From Chloroflexota bacterium (GTDB lineage: Bacteria; Chloroflexota; Anaerolineae; Aggregatilineales; Phototrophicaceae), in contig JAPPEU010000026.1 of NCBI GenBank assembly GCA_028875245.1, positions 1 to 64,000 on the forward strand: DNA of 64,000 nt. Direction: 5' to 3'. The first letter of the stretch is position 1. The number at the start of each line of letters is the position of its first letter. A program made the position numbers and the translations under genes. Of the stretch, positions 18,431 through 26,853 are shown piece by piece. The notes under the pieces are model-generated. The model saw only the letters and a program-made list of their open reading frames with translations, did no database searches and was not told where the DNA came from.

Positions 18431-20161
18431 TCAGGGGCTGATGGCGAGATTGGCCATGTTGGCGTAGCGGGTTTCCGCATAGGGCATCCAGTTCTGCACG
18501 GCATTGGATTCCGCGTACATCGAGAAGGGGGCGAATAGCCACCACCAGGGAAGCTCGTCGTGCAAAATCTGGCTGATTTCGTGATAGAGCGCCTGCCGCT
18601 CGGACAAGTCGCAGCCCGGCAGTGAAAGCGCCTCATCGTAGAGCGCGGTCACGCGGTCATTGCGATAGGAGACGAAGTTGAAGCCGCCGCCGACCGTATC
18701 GCCAACCGGCGTGAAAACGTTGCGCGCATCGGTGTCCTGGGCGAGGTTGGTGAAGCCGATCATGATGGCGTCAAAGTCTTGACCCAGCAGGAAGGTGACC
18801 AGGGGACCGAATTCGATCGTCTGGAAATCGACGGCGATGCCGATCTGCCCCAGCTGATCCTGGATGACCGTGCCGGCCGCTTCACGCACGAGGTTGCCCG
18901 AGTTCGTCAGCAATTCAAAGGCGAATTCGGCGCCGGCTTCGGCGTAAAGCGCGTCTTCCGTGGCCACGAGGGGCGTGTCCGGGTCTTCATCATGGTCGAC
19001 AAAACCGGCTTCCGCCAGCAGCGCTACGGCCGCCTCGGGGTTGTACTGCCAGGGTTCGATGCTGGCATCGTAGCCCCAGAGCGCGGGGGTGCCGAAGCTG
19101 TTGACCTGGACGCCTTCGCCCTCAGCCGCGCCTTCGATGATGTCGGCATAATTCACCGCTTGGGCGATTGCCTGGCGTACGCGGATATCGCCGAAGAAAT
19201 GGTGCTTGCCTTGATCGGCTGGATTGCCGTCTTCATCCAGGCCATTGATCGGGTTGCTGCGGTCGGCCAGGTTAAAGCCGACAAAGGTCAAGCCGTCATC
19301 GACATATTCGTAGACCTGGAATTCACCGGCTTCGGCGCGATCGCGGAACTCTTGCATACGCACAGCGGGCACCGAAGCGGAACCGGCCGTGCCCACCGAA
19401 TTGACCTCGCCCGCCAGGAACTGTTCGATCCCGACCAACTGATCCGGCACATTGCGCAGGATATAGCCTTCGGGCGAGACCGACATCCAGTGGTTTTCGT
19501 TGCGGATCATGCTGGTCTGTTCATCGGCGACCAGGGCGCCGAAGTTGAAGACGCCGGAGGTGACATCCGGATTCTTGTTGTATTCCAGATTGTCCATCTC
19601 GGCGAAGTCGCCAGCGATGAGCGGTTCAATGTGGTGTTTGGGCAGGATGCCGAAATCGTCCAACTCGTCCAATGCGCGGCAGGATGCCAGCTTCAGGTTG
19701 ACGACCAGGGTGCTGTCATCAATCGCTTCGACACTTTCCACGCTTTGCAGGACGCTGCCGCGGGGCGAGGAGGTTTCGCCGCTGGCCAGGGCTTCAAAGG
19801 TGAACTGGTAGTCGTGGGCGGTTACGGGCGTGCCGTCGTTCCAGGTGACATCGTCGCGCAAGGTGAAGGTGTATGTCAGGCCATCTTCGGAAAGCGTCCA
19901 ATCCAGCGCCAGGCCATTGTCCTGGTCGTTGCGTCCGCCTTTCATCGGCGCGCGCGTTTCCGGATCAATGTTGTAGATGCTGGGGAAGAGGAATTCGGTC
20001 AGCGAGAGATCGACCGTGTTGTTGGTGAGCAGAGGATTGATGGTGGTTGGGTCGCCGCCGAAGTTCGTTCCGATTAAAATGCCCCCTTCTTGCGCGCTTG
20101 CCCCGGCCCCAAGGACAGAGAAGAACGCGAGAAGCAGGAGGACTGAGATGAGTTTCTTCAT
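18431..20161 (-). CDS. Extracellular solute-binding protein family 5 (OppA/DppA-like)
   Basis: A 576-residue secreted binding protein. A clear signal peptide (MKKLISVLLLLAFFSVLGAGASA, cleavage near residue 23) has no lipobox Cys. The mature SBP_bac_5 domain has TINPLLTNNTVD near its start, the LSEDGLTYTFTLRDDVTWNDG block typical of the family, and a long C-terminal lobe. It should deliver oligopeptide, glycan or similar cargo to the two downstream permeases. AAGGAGC lies 7 bases before the ATG. First gene of the operon; a palindromic element sits 70-85 bases upstream. No OppD/OppF ATPase genes follow, so these must be supplied from another locus. Confidence 0.93.
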   Translation of the reverse strand: MKKLISVLLLLAFFSVLGAGASAQEGGILIGTNFGGDPTTINPLLTNNTVDLSLTEFLFPSIYNIDPETRAPMKGGRNDQDNGLALDWTLSEDGLTYTFTLRDDVTWNDGTPVTAHDYQFTFEALASGETSSPRGSVLQSVESVEAIDDSTLVVNLKLASCRALDELDDFGILPKHHIEPLIAGDFAEMDNLEYNKNPDVTSGVFNFGALVADEQTSMIRNENHWMSVSPEGYILRNVPDQLVGIEQFLAGEVNSVGTAGSASVPAVRMQEFRDRAEAGEFQVYEYVDDGLTFVGFNLADRSNPINGLDEDGNPADQGKHHFFGDIRVRQAIAQAVNYADIIEGAAEGEGVQVNSFGTPALWGYDASIEPWQYNPEAAVALLAEAGFVDHDEDPDTPLVATEDALYAEAGAEFAFELLTNSGNLVREAAGTVIQDQLGQIGIAVDFQTIEFGPLVTFLLGQDFDAIMIGFTNLAQDTDARNVFTPVGDTVGGGFNFVSYRNDRVTALYDEALSLPGCDLSERQALYHEISQILHDELPWWWLFAPFSMYAESNAVQNWMPYAETRYANMANLAISP

Positions 20162-20209
20162 GGTATGCTCCTTGTTAAGTTTATGTGGTCTGCCTCTGAG
20201 ACGAGGCCC

Positions 20210-20246
20210 AATTTAGTATACCAGTATTTTGGTCAATATTGCCAAA
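20210..20246 (-). promoter_or_regulatory. Candidate operator/promoter of the Opp-type operon
   Basis: TTTGGTCAATATTGCCAAA at 20228-20246 contains TTTGG/CCAAA arms around a CAATATTG palindrome. Read toward the operon it is followed by TATACT (20215-20220) as a possible -10, with TTGGCA (20240-20245) as a possible -35 at a 19-base spacing. The layout suggests a repressor site overlapping the promoter. The regulator is unknown. Confidence 0.35.
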
Positions 20247-20305
20247 TGCAGCGCCAGGCGCGCGAACGAACACAGTCCGAGCGCCGGCGCCAGGAGCATC
20301 GCAGG

Positions 20306-21727
20306 CTAGAAAAGCTGAACCTGCGGACTCCAGTTCATGTCGGGGTCAAAAGGATAACAGGGACGCCGTATGCGCTTGAACGGCAGCGATGAAATATCCT
20401 GATTGACCGCGCCCGGGGAAAGCGCCAGATAGCTTTTGCGCGCCATCGCCTTGAGCTCGGGCACGAGATAGCCGATCTTGACCGCGATGATTTCCTGCGC
20501 CTCCGGCAGGATGCCCAGATCAAGGAACTGCTGTCTGTGATGGAAGGCTGTGCGCGCCGCTGTCAGGATGATGCCGATGCCGTCCACTTGCAGCAGGGCC
20601 TGCGGATTGCGCTCTCCGCTCTTGATGAAGCGCACCCGTCCGCGCAGCGTCAAAGGGCGCGAGTTTCGCCTGTCCATCACCCCGCCGATTTCCAGCTTCA
20701 GCTCAGCGTCCAGGCCCGCCTCGATACAGCGATTCACCGCTTCGGCATCAGGGATGCTTGCGTAGATCATGTCCGGCGGCTTGCAGGCGAGGGCGCGTTC
20801 CAGGAAGTGCGTGACATCGCCGACGCCGCCCGCTGTGGGGTTGTCGCCCGAATCGCTGATTAACACGGGATGAACATCGTCGGCCAGCGCGCGCTGAAGA
20901 CACTCATCCACCGAGAGCGCCTCGACGCCGAAATCGAAGTCGGCCCGATGCCGCCAATACAAGCGGGCCAGCCGCCGCGCCGCCGCAGCAATCGCGTCTC
21001 GGTCCCGCCCGATAGCGATGGCGCAAGCGCTCATGCGCGGCTCATCGGCCCAGACGTAACCGACTTGAATCGTGGCGTCCATCACACGGTCGCCGGCGAG
21101 TTCGCGCTCGATGGCGTCGTAGACGCTCCTTCCGGGCTCCCATTCGGTGCTGGTCATTTCGCCGGGCAAGGCGAGCGGTATTTTCACGAAGGCCTTCTCT
21201 GGTCGCATGCCTTCTCGCAGGCAGCGCAGGAGCAGCGACAGCGCCCGTTGACGCGTTTCGACGGCGTCGACATGCGGCGCGGTTCGGTAACCGGTGATGA
21301 TGTCGAGATGGGTCATGACGCGCTGCGAGACGTTGCCATGCAAATCGTAGCTGGCGGACAGGAGCGGGGCGGGGCCGACAAGCGCGCGAATTGCCGCTAT
21401 GAAGTCGCCTTCGGCATCGTCCATGCCGGCCACATTCATTGCGCCATGCATATCGAGGTAAACGCCGTCCAGCGGGAGCAGGCGCCCCAGCCGGTCAAGG
21501 CATTCCGCCTTGAGCGCGTCGTATGCCGCCGCTTCGACGGGGCCGCCGGGCATGGCTTTCGCCGTCAGCGCGGTATGGAATTCCACGCCGGAAAATCCTG
21601 GCAGAAATGGGTAGAGCTCGGTGAAATGCGGGTCGCCCGGGCGCGTCAGCCGGAAATCTTCCAGCCGGGTGGGCAGCGGCGAGAATGTGCAGCTCTCGGT
21701 GGCGATGCCGGTAATTGCGATTCTCAT
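20306..21727 (-). CDS. M81-family metallopeptidase-like protein (MlrC/DUF1485)
   Basis: A 473-residue protein of the MlrC (microcystinase C) family, predicted zinc-dependent. The N terminus (MRIAITGIATESCTFSP) and the central blocks LDMHGAMNVAGMDDAEGD and SYDLHGNVSQ match the family, carrying conserved Asp/His metal-ligand candidates. The second half contains ISDSGDNPTAGGVGD, a family hallmark. MlrC hydrolyses linear peptide fragments of microcystin in sphingomonads, but most homologues have unknown substrates. It lies 144 bases upstream of the Opp-type operon on the same strand, suggesting that it processes the imported compound. The only ribosome-like site (AAGGAG) is about 14 bases before the ATG. 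Confidence 0.85.
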   Translation of the reverse strand: MRIAITGIATESCTFSPLPTRLEDFRLTRPGDPHFTELYPFLPGFSGVEFHTALTAKAMPGGPVEAAAYDALKAECLDRLGRLLPLDGVYLDMHGAMNVAGMDDAEGDFIAAIRALVGPAPLLSASYDLHGNVSQRVMTHLDIITGYRTAPHVDAVETRQRALSLLLRCLREGMRPEKAFVKIPLALPGEMTSTEWEPGRSVYDAIERELAGDRVMDATIQVGYVWADEPRMSACAIAIGRDRDAIAAAARRLARLYWRHRADFDFGVEALSVDECLQRALADDVHPVLISDSGDNPTAGGVGDVTHFLERALACKPPDMIYASIPDAEAVNRCIEAGLDAELKLEIGGVMDRRNSRPLTLRGRVRFIKSGERNPQALLQVDGIGIILTAARTAFHHRQQFLDLGILPEAQEIIAVKIGYLVPELKAMARKSYLALSPGAVNQDISSLPFKRIRRPCYPFDPDMNWSPQVQLF

Positions 21728-21919
21728 GCGCTGCTCAATTTCTCCTTATGGCGCCAGACGAGGGCGGATGACAGCCTGCCGCCGCCGATATTACGGCCAA
21801 TGGCAATGTCCTTCGACATGGCTGTCCGCCGTTGGCATGGTGAAATTCAGCCAAGCCAGGAACGCAAACTGTGAGTCTTCTCAGTAAAACCAAGTAAGTA
21901 ATTGAAATCTTACTATTAG

Positions 21920-21953
21920 AAGAATTGTAGGGGCGTTTCGCTGAAACGCCCGC
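21920..21953. repeat. Hairpin copy of dispersed repeat
   Basis: TTGTAGGGGCGTTTC is followed by GCTGAAACGCCC; GGGCGTTTC and GAAACGCCC pair perfectly over 9 bases with a 3-base loop at 21931-21951. It sits in the 321-base gap between divergently transcribed genes. The rest of the gap shows only AACCAAGTAAGTAATTGAAATC, similar to text at 59300, and no gene. Confidence 0.55.
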
Positions 21954-22048
21954 GAATAAGTCAACCTCTCCTCTCTTCGGTCGTCAGCAGACTGCAACCC
22001 AAAATTACAGTACAATCTTAACGGAAGAATTATAGAGGGGCAGGACCC

Positions 22049-23314
22049 ATGGCGGCGATCGATACCATTGTTGTAGGCGCGGGAGGCCGCGGGCTGGTCT
22101 ATGGCAGATTTGCGAAGGCGCACCCGCGCGAAATGCGCGTTGTCGGCGTCGCGGAGCCGGATATTATGCGCCGCGAGCGCTTCTTGAGCGAGCACAATTT
22201 GACGCAGACAATGGTTTATCACGACTGGCAGTCGCTGCTTGCCAGCGGGCCGAAGAAAGCCAGCGCGATCATCAATTGCACGATGGACCGCATGCACTAC
22301 GAGTCGACGATGAAAATGCTGGATATGGGTTATGATGTGCTGCTGGAGAAACCGATGGCGCCCCTTTTGGGAGAGAACTTGCGCCTGGTTCGCAAGGCGG
22401 AAGAAACGGGCCGCCTCCTGCAAATATGCCATGTGCTGCGCTATACGCCTTTCTGGCAGGCTCTGCGTCAGGTCGTTCAGTCTGGGGCGCTGGGCCGCAT
22501 CATCAGCGTCAGCCATCGCGAGAACCTCGTCTATTATCACATGGCGCACAGCTTTGTACGGGGCAATTGGCGAAACGAAGCGACTTCCGGCCCTATGATC
22601 TTGAGCAAGTGCTGCCACGATTTCGATATTCTGCTGTGGATATTGCAGAAGCGAGTCGCCTATCTGCAGTCCTTCGGCAGCTTGATTCACTTCCGCCCGG
22701 AGAATGCGCCCGCGGGCGCTACCGAGCGCTGCACCGATGGCTGCGCCGTTGCCGACAGCTGCAAATACGAGGCGACCAAACGCTATGTCCGCGATGGCGA
22801 GGGCTGGCCACAGAATGCCCTGTCCGCGTCTCCGACGGCCGCGGCGCGGCTGGAGCAGCTGAAGACGGATTGGTACGGCCGCTGCGTGTATCACTGTGAC
22901 AACGATGTGGTCGACCATCAAACGGTGAACATGGAGCTGGAAGATGGCAGTACTGTGACGCTGGTGATGAACGGGCAGAGTGATGAAGAATGCCGCACGA
23001 TGCGCTGGGACGGCACGAAAGCGACGCTCTACGGCAAGTTCTCGGCGCGTGGCCATGAGATTCGCCTGCATCATCATTTGAGCGGGAAAGTCGAAGACGT
23101 CCCGGTGGTCGCTCGCGACAGCAGCGGACACGGCGGCGGCGACTATGGCATCGTGCGCAGCTTTGTCAATACGCTCAATGGCAAACCAGACGACAGCGTG
23201 ACAACGGCGCGCGAGTCCCTGGAGAGCCACTTGCTCGCATTTGCCGCGGAAGAATCTCGGCGGGACAAGACTGTCATCGACATGGAGGAGTTTCGGGCGC
23301 GGCATGACAATTGA
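22049..23314 (+). CDS. Gfo/Idh/MocA family oxidoreductase (Cys-cluster type)
   Basis: A 421-residue NAD(P)-dependent dehydrogenase-like protein. The Rossmann motif is VVGAGGRGLVYG at 8-19. The DVLLEKPMAP segment carries the EKP motif, and GPMILSKCCHDFDILLW holds the conserved His/Asp region of the substrate domain. A segment with four cysteines (RCTDGCAVADSCK and the WYGRCVYHC region beyond) is typical of the longer members of this family and may bind metal or stabilise an insertion. GGGGCAGGA precedes the ATG. It is transcribed away from the M81 gene. The substrate is unknown; it is only distantly similar to the enzyme at 1965-2933. Confidence 0.88.
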   Translation: MAAIDTIVVGAGGRGLVYGRFAKAHPREMRVVGVAEPDIMRRERFLSEHNLTQTMVYHDWQSLLASGPKKASAIINCTMDRMHYESTMKMLDMGYDVLLEKPMAPLLGENLRLVRKAEETGRLLQICHVLRYTPFWQALRQVVQSGALGRIISVSHRENLVYYHMAHSFVRGNWRNEATSGPMILSKCCHDFDILLWILQKRVAYLQSFGSLIHFRPENAPAGATERCTDGCAVADSCKYEATKRYVRDGEGWPQNALSASPTAAARLEQLKTDWYGRCVYHCDNDVVDHQTVNMELEDGSTVTLVMNGQSDEECRTMRWDGTKATLYGKFSARGHEIRLHHHLSGKVEDVPVVARDSSGHGGGDYGIVRSFVNTLNGKPDDSVTTARESLESHLLAFAAEESRRDKTVIDMEEFRARHDN

Positions 23315-23367
23315 GGACCGCCGCAAGCGCGGGGAAGCCCGCCGGCCATTGAGCAAAGCCTGATATG

Positions 23368-23439
23368 CACCCCCGACAGGATTCGAACCTGTGCGCCTGG
23401 TTCCGGAAACCAGCGCTCTATCCCCTGAGCTACGGGGGC
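23368..23439 (-). tRNA. tRNA-Arg (anticodon CCG)
   Basis: A complete cloverleaf of 72 bases. Acceptor GCCCCCG pairs with CGGGGGT (first pair G-U); the D arm is GCTC..GAGC; the anticodon stem is CTGGT/ACCAG around loop TTCCGGA (anticodon CCG, reading CGG codons); the variable loop is GCGC; the T arm is ACAGG-TTCGAAT-CCTGT; the discriminator base is G. The CCA end is not encoded. It lies 53 bases past the Gfo/Idh/MocA gene on the opposite strand. Confidence 0.96.
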
Positions 23440-23599
23440 AATCTCTAAAAATCATAGCAGAAAGACCTGACCTCATCAAGCCTGTCGGGCAATTGACAGC
23501 GTGAATCGCGTCAGCCCAATGGCCAGCGTTCGCTTCTCTGACCTGATATAATTCGCTGTGTCAATTGCAATTATCAATGCTTCGTCTTAAGGTGCTCAC

Positions 23600-24313
23600 G
23601 TGCTTCGGTTCCGCAGCCGCTTCAGGTTGTTCAGCCTTGTCGGTTTGTCGCTCTTGGCGGGCTGTCAAGCGATCAGCGGCGGCGAAGGCATTGCCACGAT
23701 TGACGCCGACCTGACCATGTATGCGTCGGAGAGCCGGTCGATACGCGCTGCGGCGACGGCGGAACGGAGCATGGTCGTCGAGACCTTGGCGGCGGCTGGC
23801 ACGCGCGTCTCGGAGCTGTCGGCGGTCAACGCGGCCCTGGGCGCAACCCTGCGCGCCAATTACACCGGCACGCCGGAGGTGCGCGCCGTTGTCGTCAGCG
23901 CGGAAGATATGGGTGGCTCGCTTGAAGATGACATGATGGATGATGAGCCTGCGCAAACCGTCCCCGAGCCTGAGATGCGCGTGTCAAACCTCTCGACGGC
24001 GCAAAGCACCGATCCCGACAGCGGCTGCTCGGCTGGGACCGTCACAGAATTCAGCCCCGACAGCGAGCGCGTCTATGTCACAGCGCGCGTTGCATCGCTG
24101 CGGTCCGGCACGCTCTTTGAAGCGGACTGGCAATTCGACGGGCGTACGATATATCGCGTCGACTGGCTGTCTGATTTTTCGCGGTCATTTGTGTGCATCT
24201 GGTTTTTCGCCACGCCGGTGGATTTTCCCTTCCTGCCCGGCAGCTATTCGGCGACGCTCTATGTCGATGGCGAAGCGACAGGCAGTATCGATTTCACGAT
24301 AGCGAATAGCTGA
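23600..24313 (+). CDS. Predicted lipoprotein of unknown function
   Basis: A 237-residue protein with a signal peptide ending in the lipobox LLAGC (Cys at about 22), so it should be lipid-anchored outside the cytoplasmic membrane. Residues 25-115 are Ala/Glu-rich and probably helical. After a short acidic linker (EDDMMDDEPAQTVPEPE), residues 130-237 look like a beta-sandwich domain with two Cys and a terminal pattern (GSYSATLYVDGEATGSIDF) common in Ig-like extracellular modules. The start is the GTG at 23600 with AAGG about 8 bases before it. Thirteen bases separate it from the M23 peptidase gene, implying an operon. I do not recognise the family. Confidence 0.72.
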   Translation: MLRFRSRFRLFSLVGLSLLAGCQAISGGEGIATIDADLTMYASESRSIRAAATAERSMVVETLAAAGTRVSELSAVNAALGATLRANYTGTPEVRAVVVSAEDMGGSLEDDMMDDEPAQTVPEPEMRVSNLSTAQSTDPDSGCSAGTVTEFSPDSERVYVTARVASLRSGTLFEADWQFDGRTIYRVDWLSDFSRSFVCIWFFATPVDFPFLPGSYSATLYVDGEATGSIDFTIANS

Positions 24314-24326
24314 TAACGGATCCAAC

Positions 24327-25229
24327 ATGCCGAAAATGGGTATACACTGTCGCAAACTCTGCCTTATGTTGGCGTTTCTGCTGGCATGCCCGTTGGTTGC
24401 GGCGCAGGATGCGGCGATCGCGGGCCATCAGATGCGCTTGACGGCGCCGACCAGCGCGGACATTGAACCCGTCGAGCACAATGTGCTGCATCGTCCAATT
24501 CAACTCTTGGAGGGCTATGCGCACTGGATTGACCGCAGCTACGCTTATGGCGGCAATGCTATGAACTCGCGTCCCGTCCATTTGGGCGTCGAGTTTGTCA
24601 ATGCGCGCGCAACCCCCGTGTTTGCCGCCAAGGCCGGCCGAGTTGTCTTCGCCGGCGACGATACGGAAACGCAGCTGGGTCCGCAGCTTGACTACTATGG
24701 CAATGTTGTCGTGCTGGCGCATGATATCCGTTCCTTGCGCGGTCGAAGAATTTATACGCTATACGGGCATCTTGAAGCGGTCGATGTGAAATTGGGGCAG
24801 GTCGTTGAAGATTTGGCCCGTCTTGGAAGCGTGGGGTCGAGCGGAGTCGCGATTGGCCCCCACTTGCATTTTGAAGTGCGGGTCGGCGATCCCTTCGACT
24901 TTCGGCAGACGCGCAATCCGGAGCTGTGGCTGCAGCACTACATCGATCGCGGGTTGATCGCGGGCTCACTGCGCAATCAGGACGGCGAGCCCATCTATGG
25001 ACGGCGTCTCACTGTTCGCTCGGATACTGTCAGCCGGGATGTCTTCACCTACGGGGGCGAGGTCGTAAGCGGTGATCCAGTCTGGCGCGAGAGCTTCGTC
25101 CTGGCGGACTTGCGCCCGGATGAGTATGAGATTCTGGTCTTGAACGAGCGCGGTCTGCCGGTCTTTCGGGACAGCGTGCAGGTCAAGGCTTATCGAACGA
25201 CCTTTGTCGAAATCGTGTTGGACGAATAA
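24327..25229 (+). CDS. M23/LytM-family peptidoglycan endopeptidase-like protein
   Basis: A 300-residue secreted protein with an N-terminal signal (about 1-27, cleaved near AAQD). The LytM domain spans about 75-200: HLGVE (His85, Glu89), YGHLE (His148) and HLHFE (His179/His181) give the zinc/catalytic histidines. The first motif has Glu where LytM enzymes normally have the zinc-ligand Asp. The C-terminal 90 residues form a separate beta-rich domain. It probably cleaves or binds cell-wall cross-links, and the neighbouring lipoprotein may be its partner or activator. The ATG at 24327 is weakly supported; an ATG three codons later is equally possible. Confidence 0.85.
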   Translation: MPKMGIHCRKLCLMLAFLLACPLVAAQDAAIAGHQMRLTAPTSADIEPVEHNVLHRPIQLLEGYAHWIDRSYAYGGNAMNSRPVHLGVEFVNARATPVFAAKAGRVVFAGDDTETQLGPQLDYYGNVVVLAHDIRSLRGRRIYTLYGHLEAVDVKLGQVVEDLARLGSVGSSGVAIGPHLHFEVRVGDPFDFRQTRNPELWLQHYIDRGLIAGSLRNQDGEPIYGRRLTVRSDTVSRDVFTYGGEVVSGDPVWRESFVLADLRPDEYEILVLNERGLPVFRDSVQVKAYRTTFVEIVLDE

Positions 25230-25257
25230 TTGGGGGCTGATTCGCGCTGCATAAACC

Positions 25258-25345
25258 GCTGTGCCGGCGGTCAGTGTCTACGCAACCCTCTGTGTATTCT
25301 GCAGTGAAAAACAATTTGCTGCGATTGCCCCGCCGCGAAGGCGCG
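25258..25345. repeat. Dispersed-repeat fragments
   Basis: GGTCAGTGTCTACGCAACC at about 25268 matches the inner motif of the composite repeats at 28456 and 36668. It is followed by CTCTGTGTATTCTGCAGTG and AACAATTTGCTGCGATTGCCC, resembling the first 80 bases of the window. The piece is a mosaic of two repeat types and carries no gene. Confidence 0.5.
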
Positions 25346-25402
25346 GTCACTTGATTTTCATGCGCCCGCCTTCTATACTCATTGCGCAGGTCGCCAGCCT
25401 GA

Positions 25403-26326
25403 ATGACGGAACCGCCTTTTCTCTTGATACAGCGCGAACGCATCACGGATCACGTTTTTGTTTTCCGAAGTCACCAATATGCCCAGGTGACAGCCGGCCT
25501 GGTATTGACCGCGGATGGCGCGGTATTGATTGATACCTTGCTTTATCCCGAAGAGACCATGCGGATCCGCCGCTATGTGGAAGAGGGATTAAGCTCCAGG
25601 GTCAACTATGTTATCAATACCCATTTTCATGCCGATCACAGCACAGGCACCTGCTTCTTCCCGGGCGCCCAGGTTATTGCACACAAACTCTGCCGCGAAA
25701 TGCTCGATCAGCGGGGACGGGAAAGCCTGCGGCAATTGAAGGAAGCCGCCGTTGAATTCGAGCCGGTCGAGCTGGTTTTGCCCAATATCACATTTGAGCG
25801 GGAGATGACGCTCAAGATTGGCGCGACGAATTTTCGACTGCGCGAAAGCCCGGGACACAGCCCCGACTCCATAACCTGCCTGCTGGAAGAAGAAGAAGTC
25901 TTGTTCGCCGCCGATACGGTGATGCCGATACCCTATTTTGTTGACGGCAGTTTTTCCGATTTTGTGGGCTCGTTGACGCGCCTGCTTGAAGGCGAGTACG
26001 AAAACATTGTGCAGGGGCATGGCGATATCATATTGCGCGGCGAAGTGCCGGAGAAGATAGCGAGCGACCTGGAGTACCTGCGCAAGGTCAACGAGACGGT
26101 GAAAACCGCACTGGATAAAGGGCAGGAAGACATAGAAAATCAGATCTCGCTGGCATCTTGCGGCAAGAGCCACGTGCTGTTGAACGGGGTCGTTCAACAG
26201 CTGCATCAGCACAATGTTCGCGCGCTGGTCAAGCAATACCGGGATGAATCGCCCGGCGCGCTGGCCGGCCAATCAGGCGATGAAGTTGAGAGAAGCTACG
26301 CATGGCATCAGAAGAAACTTATTTGA
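25403..26326 (+). CDS. MBL-fold metallohydrolase
   Basis: A 307-residue metallo-beta-lactamase-fold hydrolase. The metal-binding HxHxDH motif is at 74-79 (HFHADH), a third His is in RESPGHSPDS, an Asp in LFAADTVMP and a final His in VQGHGDI. About 90 C-terminal residues form a helical extension, with charged segments but no DNA/RNA-specific motif. The substrate is unknown; members act on thioesters, lactones, phosphodiesters and more. It overlaps the start of greA by 25 bases, so translation of the two is probably coupled, which does not by itself suggest a shared function. Confidence 0.85.
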   Translation: MTEPPFLLIQRERITDHVFVFRSHQYAQVTAGLVLTADGAVLIDTLLYPEETMRIRRYVEEGLSSRVNYVINTHFHADHSTGTCFFPGAQVIAHKLCREMLDQRGRESLRQLKEAAVEFEPVELVLPNITFEREMTLKIGATNFRLRESPGHSPDSITCLLEEEEVLFAADTVMPIPYFVDGSFSDFVGSLTRLLEGEYENIVQGHGDIILRGEVPEKIASDLEYLRKVNETVKTALDKGQEDIENQISLASCGKSHVLLNGVVQQLHQHNVRALVKQYRDESPGALAGQSGDEVERSYAWHQKKLI

Positions 26327-26772
26327 CCAAAGAGGGTGAAGACGCCCTGCGCCAAGAGCTGAGGCAGTTGACCCAAACGCGCCGCCCGGCTTTGGCGCAG
26401 AAGCTGAGAGAGGCGGCCGCACAAGGCGATTTGAAGGAGAACGCGGACTACCACGACGCCAAGGAGCAGCTCGGCTTTATCGAAGGGCGCGTCCAGCAGA
26501 TTGAGTCTATTCTGCGCATAGCGATCGTCGTCGAAAACAGCGGCCGCAGCGATGAGGTGCGCATCGGCTCGACAGTCGTGATTCAAGAAGATGGCGAGGG
26601 CGTCGACGAGGAATACCGCATTGTGGGCAGCGCCGAAGCCAACCCGCGCGAGCGCAAGATTTCGGAGAAAAGCCCAATCGGTTCCGCGCTGATGGGCAAG
26701 AAACTCGGGGAAAAGGTTTCAGTGGCGACGCCGGACGGCGAGATTAAATTCAAGATCGTCGATATACGCTAG
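26302..26772 (+). CDS. greA: Transcription elongation factor GreA
   Basis: A 156-residue factor of normal length. It stimulates the transcript-cleavage activity of RNA polymerase to rescue backtracked complexes. The N-terminal coiled coil (to about 75) carries the tip with the acidic pair in DLKENADYHDAKE; the C-terminal FKBP-like domain includes the family ending (SPIGSALMGKKLGEKVSV). GAGAGAAG lies before the ATG. It overlaps the end of the MBL hydrolase gene and is followed by a strong hairpin shared with the convergent gene. Confidence 0.96.
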   Translation: MASEETYLTKEGEDALRQELRQLTQTRRPALAQKLREAAAQGDLKENADYHDAKEQLGFIEGRVQQIESILRIAIVVENSGRSDEVRIGSTVVIQEDGEGVDEEYRIVGSAEANPRERKISEKSPIGSALMGKKLGEKVSVATPDGEIKFKIVDIR

Positions 26773-26817
26773 CGGCTTGGCGGCGCGGACGAAGCTGTCT
26801 TCCGCGACGTGCGAAGT

Positions 26818-26849
26818 GACAAGCCCCGTCTTGTGCGATGGGGCTTGTC
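26818..26849. terminator. Shared hairpin between convergent genes
   Basis: GACAAGCCCC and GGGGCTTGTC form a perfect 10-bp stem around a 12-base loop, 46 bases past the greA stop and 5 bases past the stop of the minus-strand gene. The T-rich tail is weak in both directions (TCATTT on the plus side), so it may stop transcription bidirectionally or protect 3' ends. Confidence 0.7.
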
Positions 26850-26853
26850 TCAT

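Noticed and set aside
18779..20077. 432-residue plus-strand open frame
   Set aside because: Exact antisense of the OppA-like gene, which has a signal peptide, family blocks and a ribosome site; the plus-strand translation shows none of these.
21881..23479. 532-residue minus-strand open frame
   Set aside because: It runs antisense through the Gfo/Idh/MocA gene and across the tRNA-Arg gene; its translation is His/Arg/Ala-rich with no recognisable motif.
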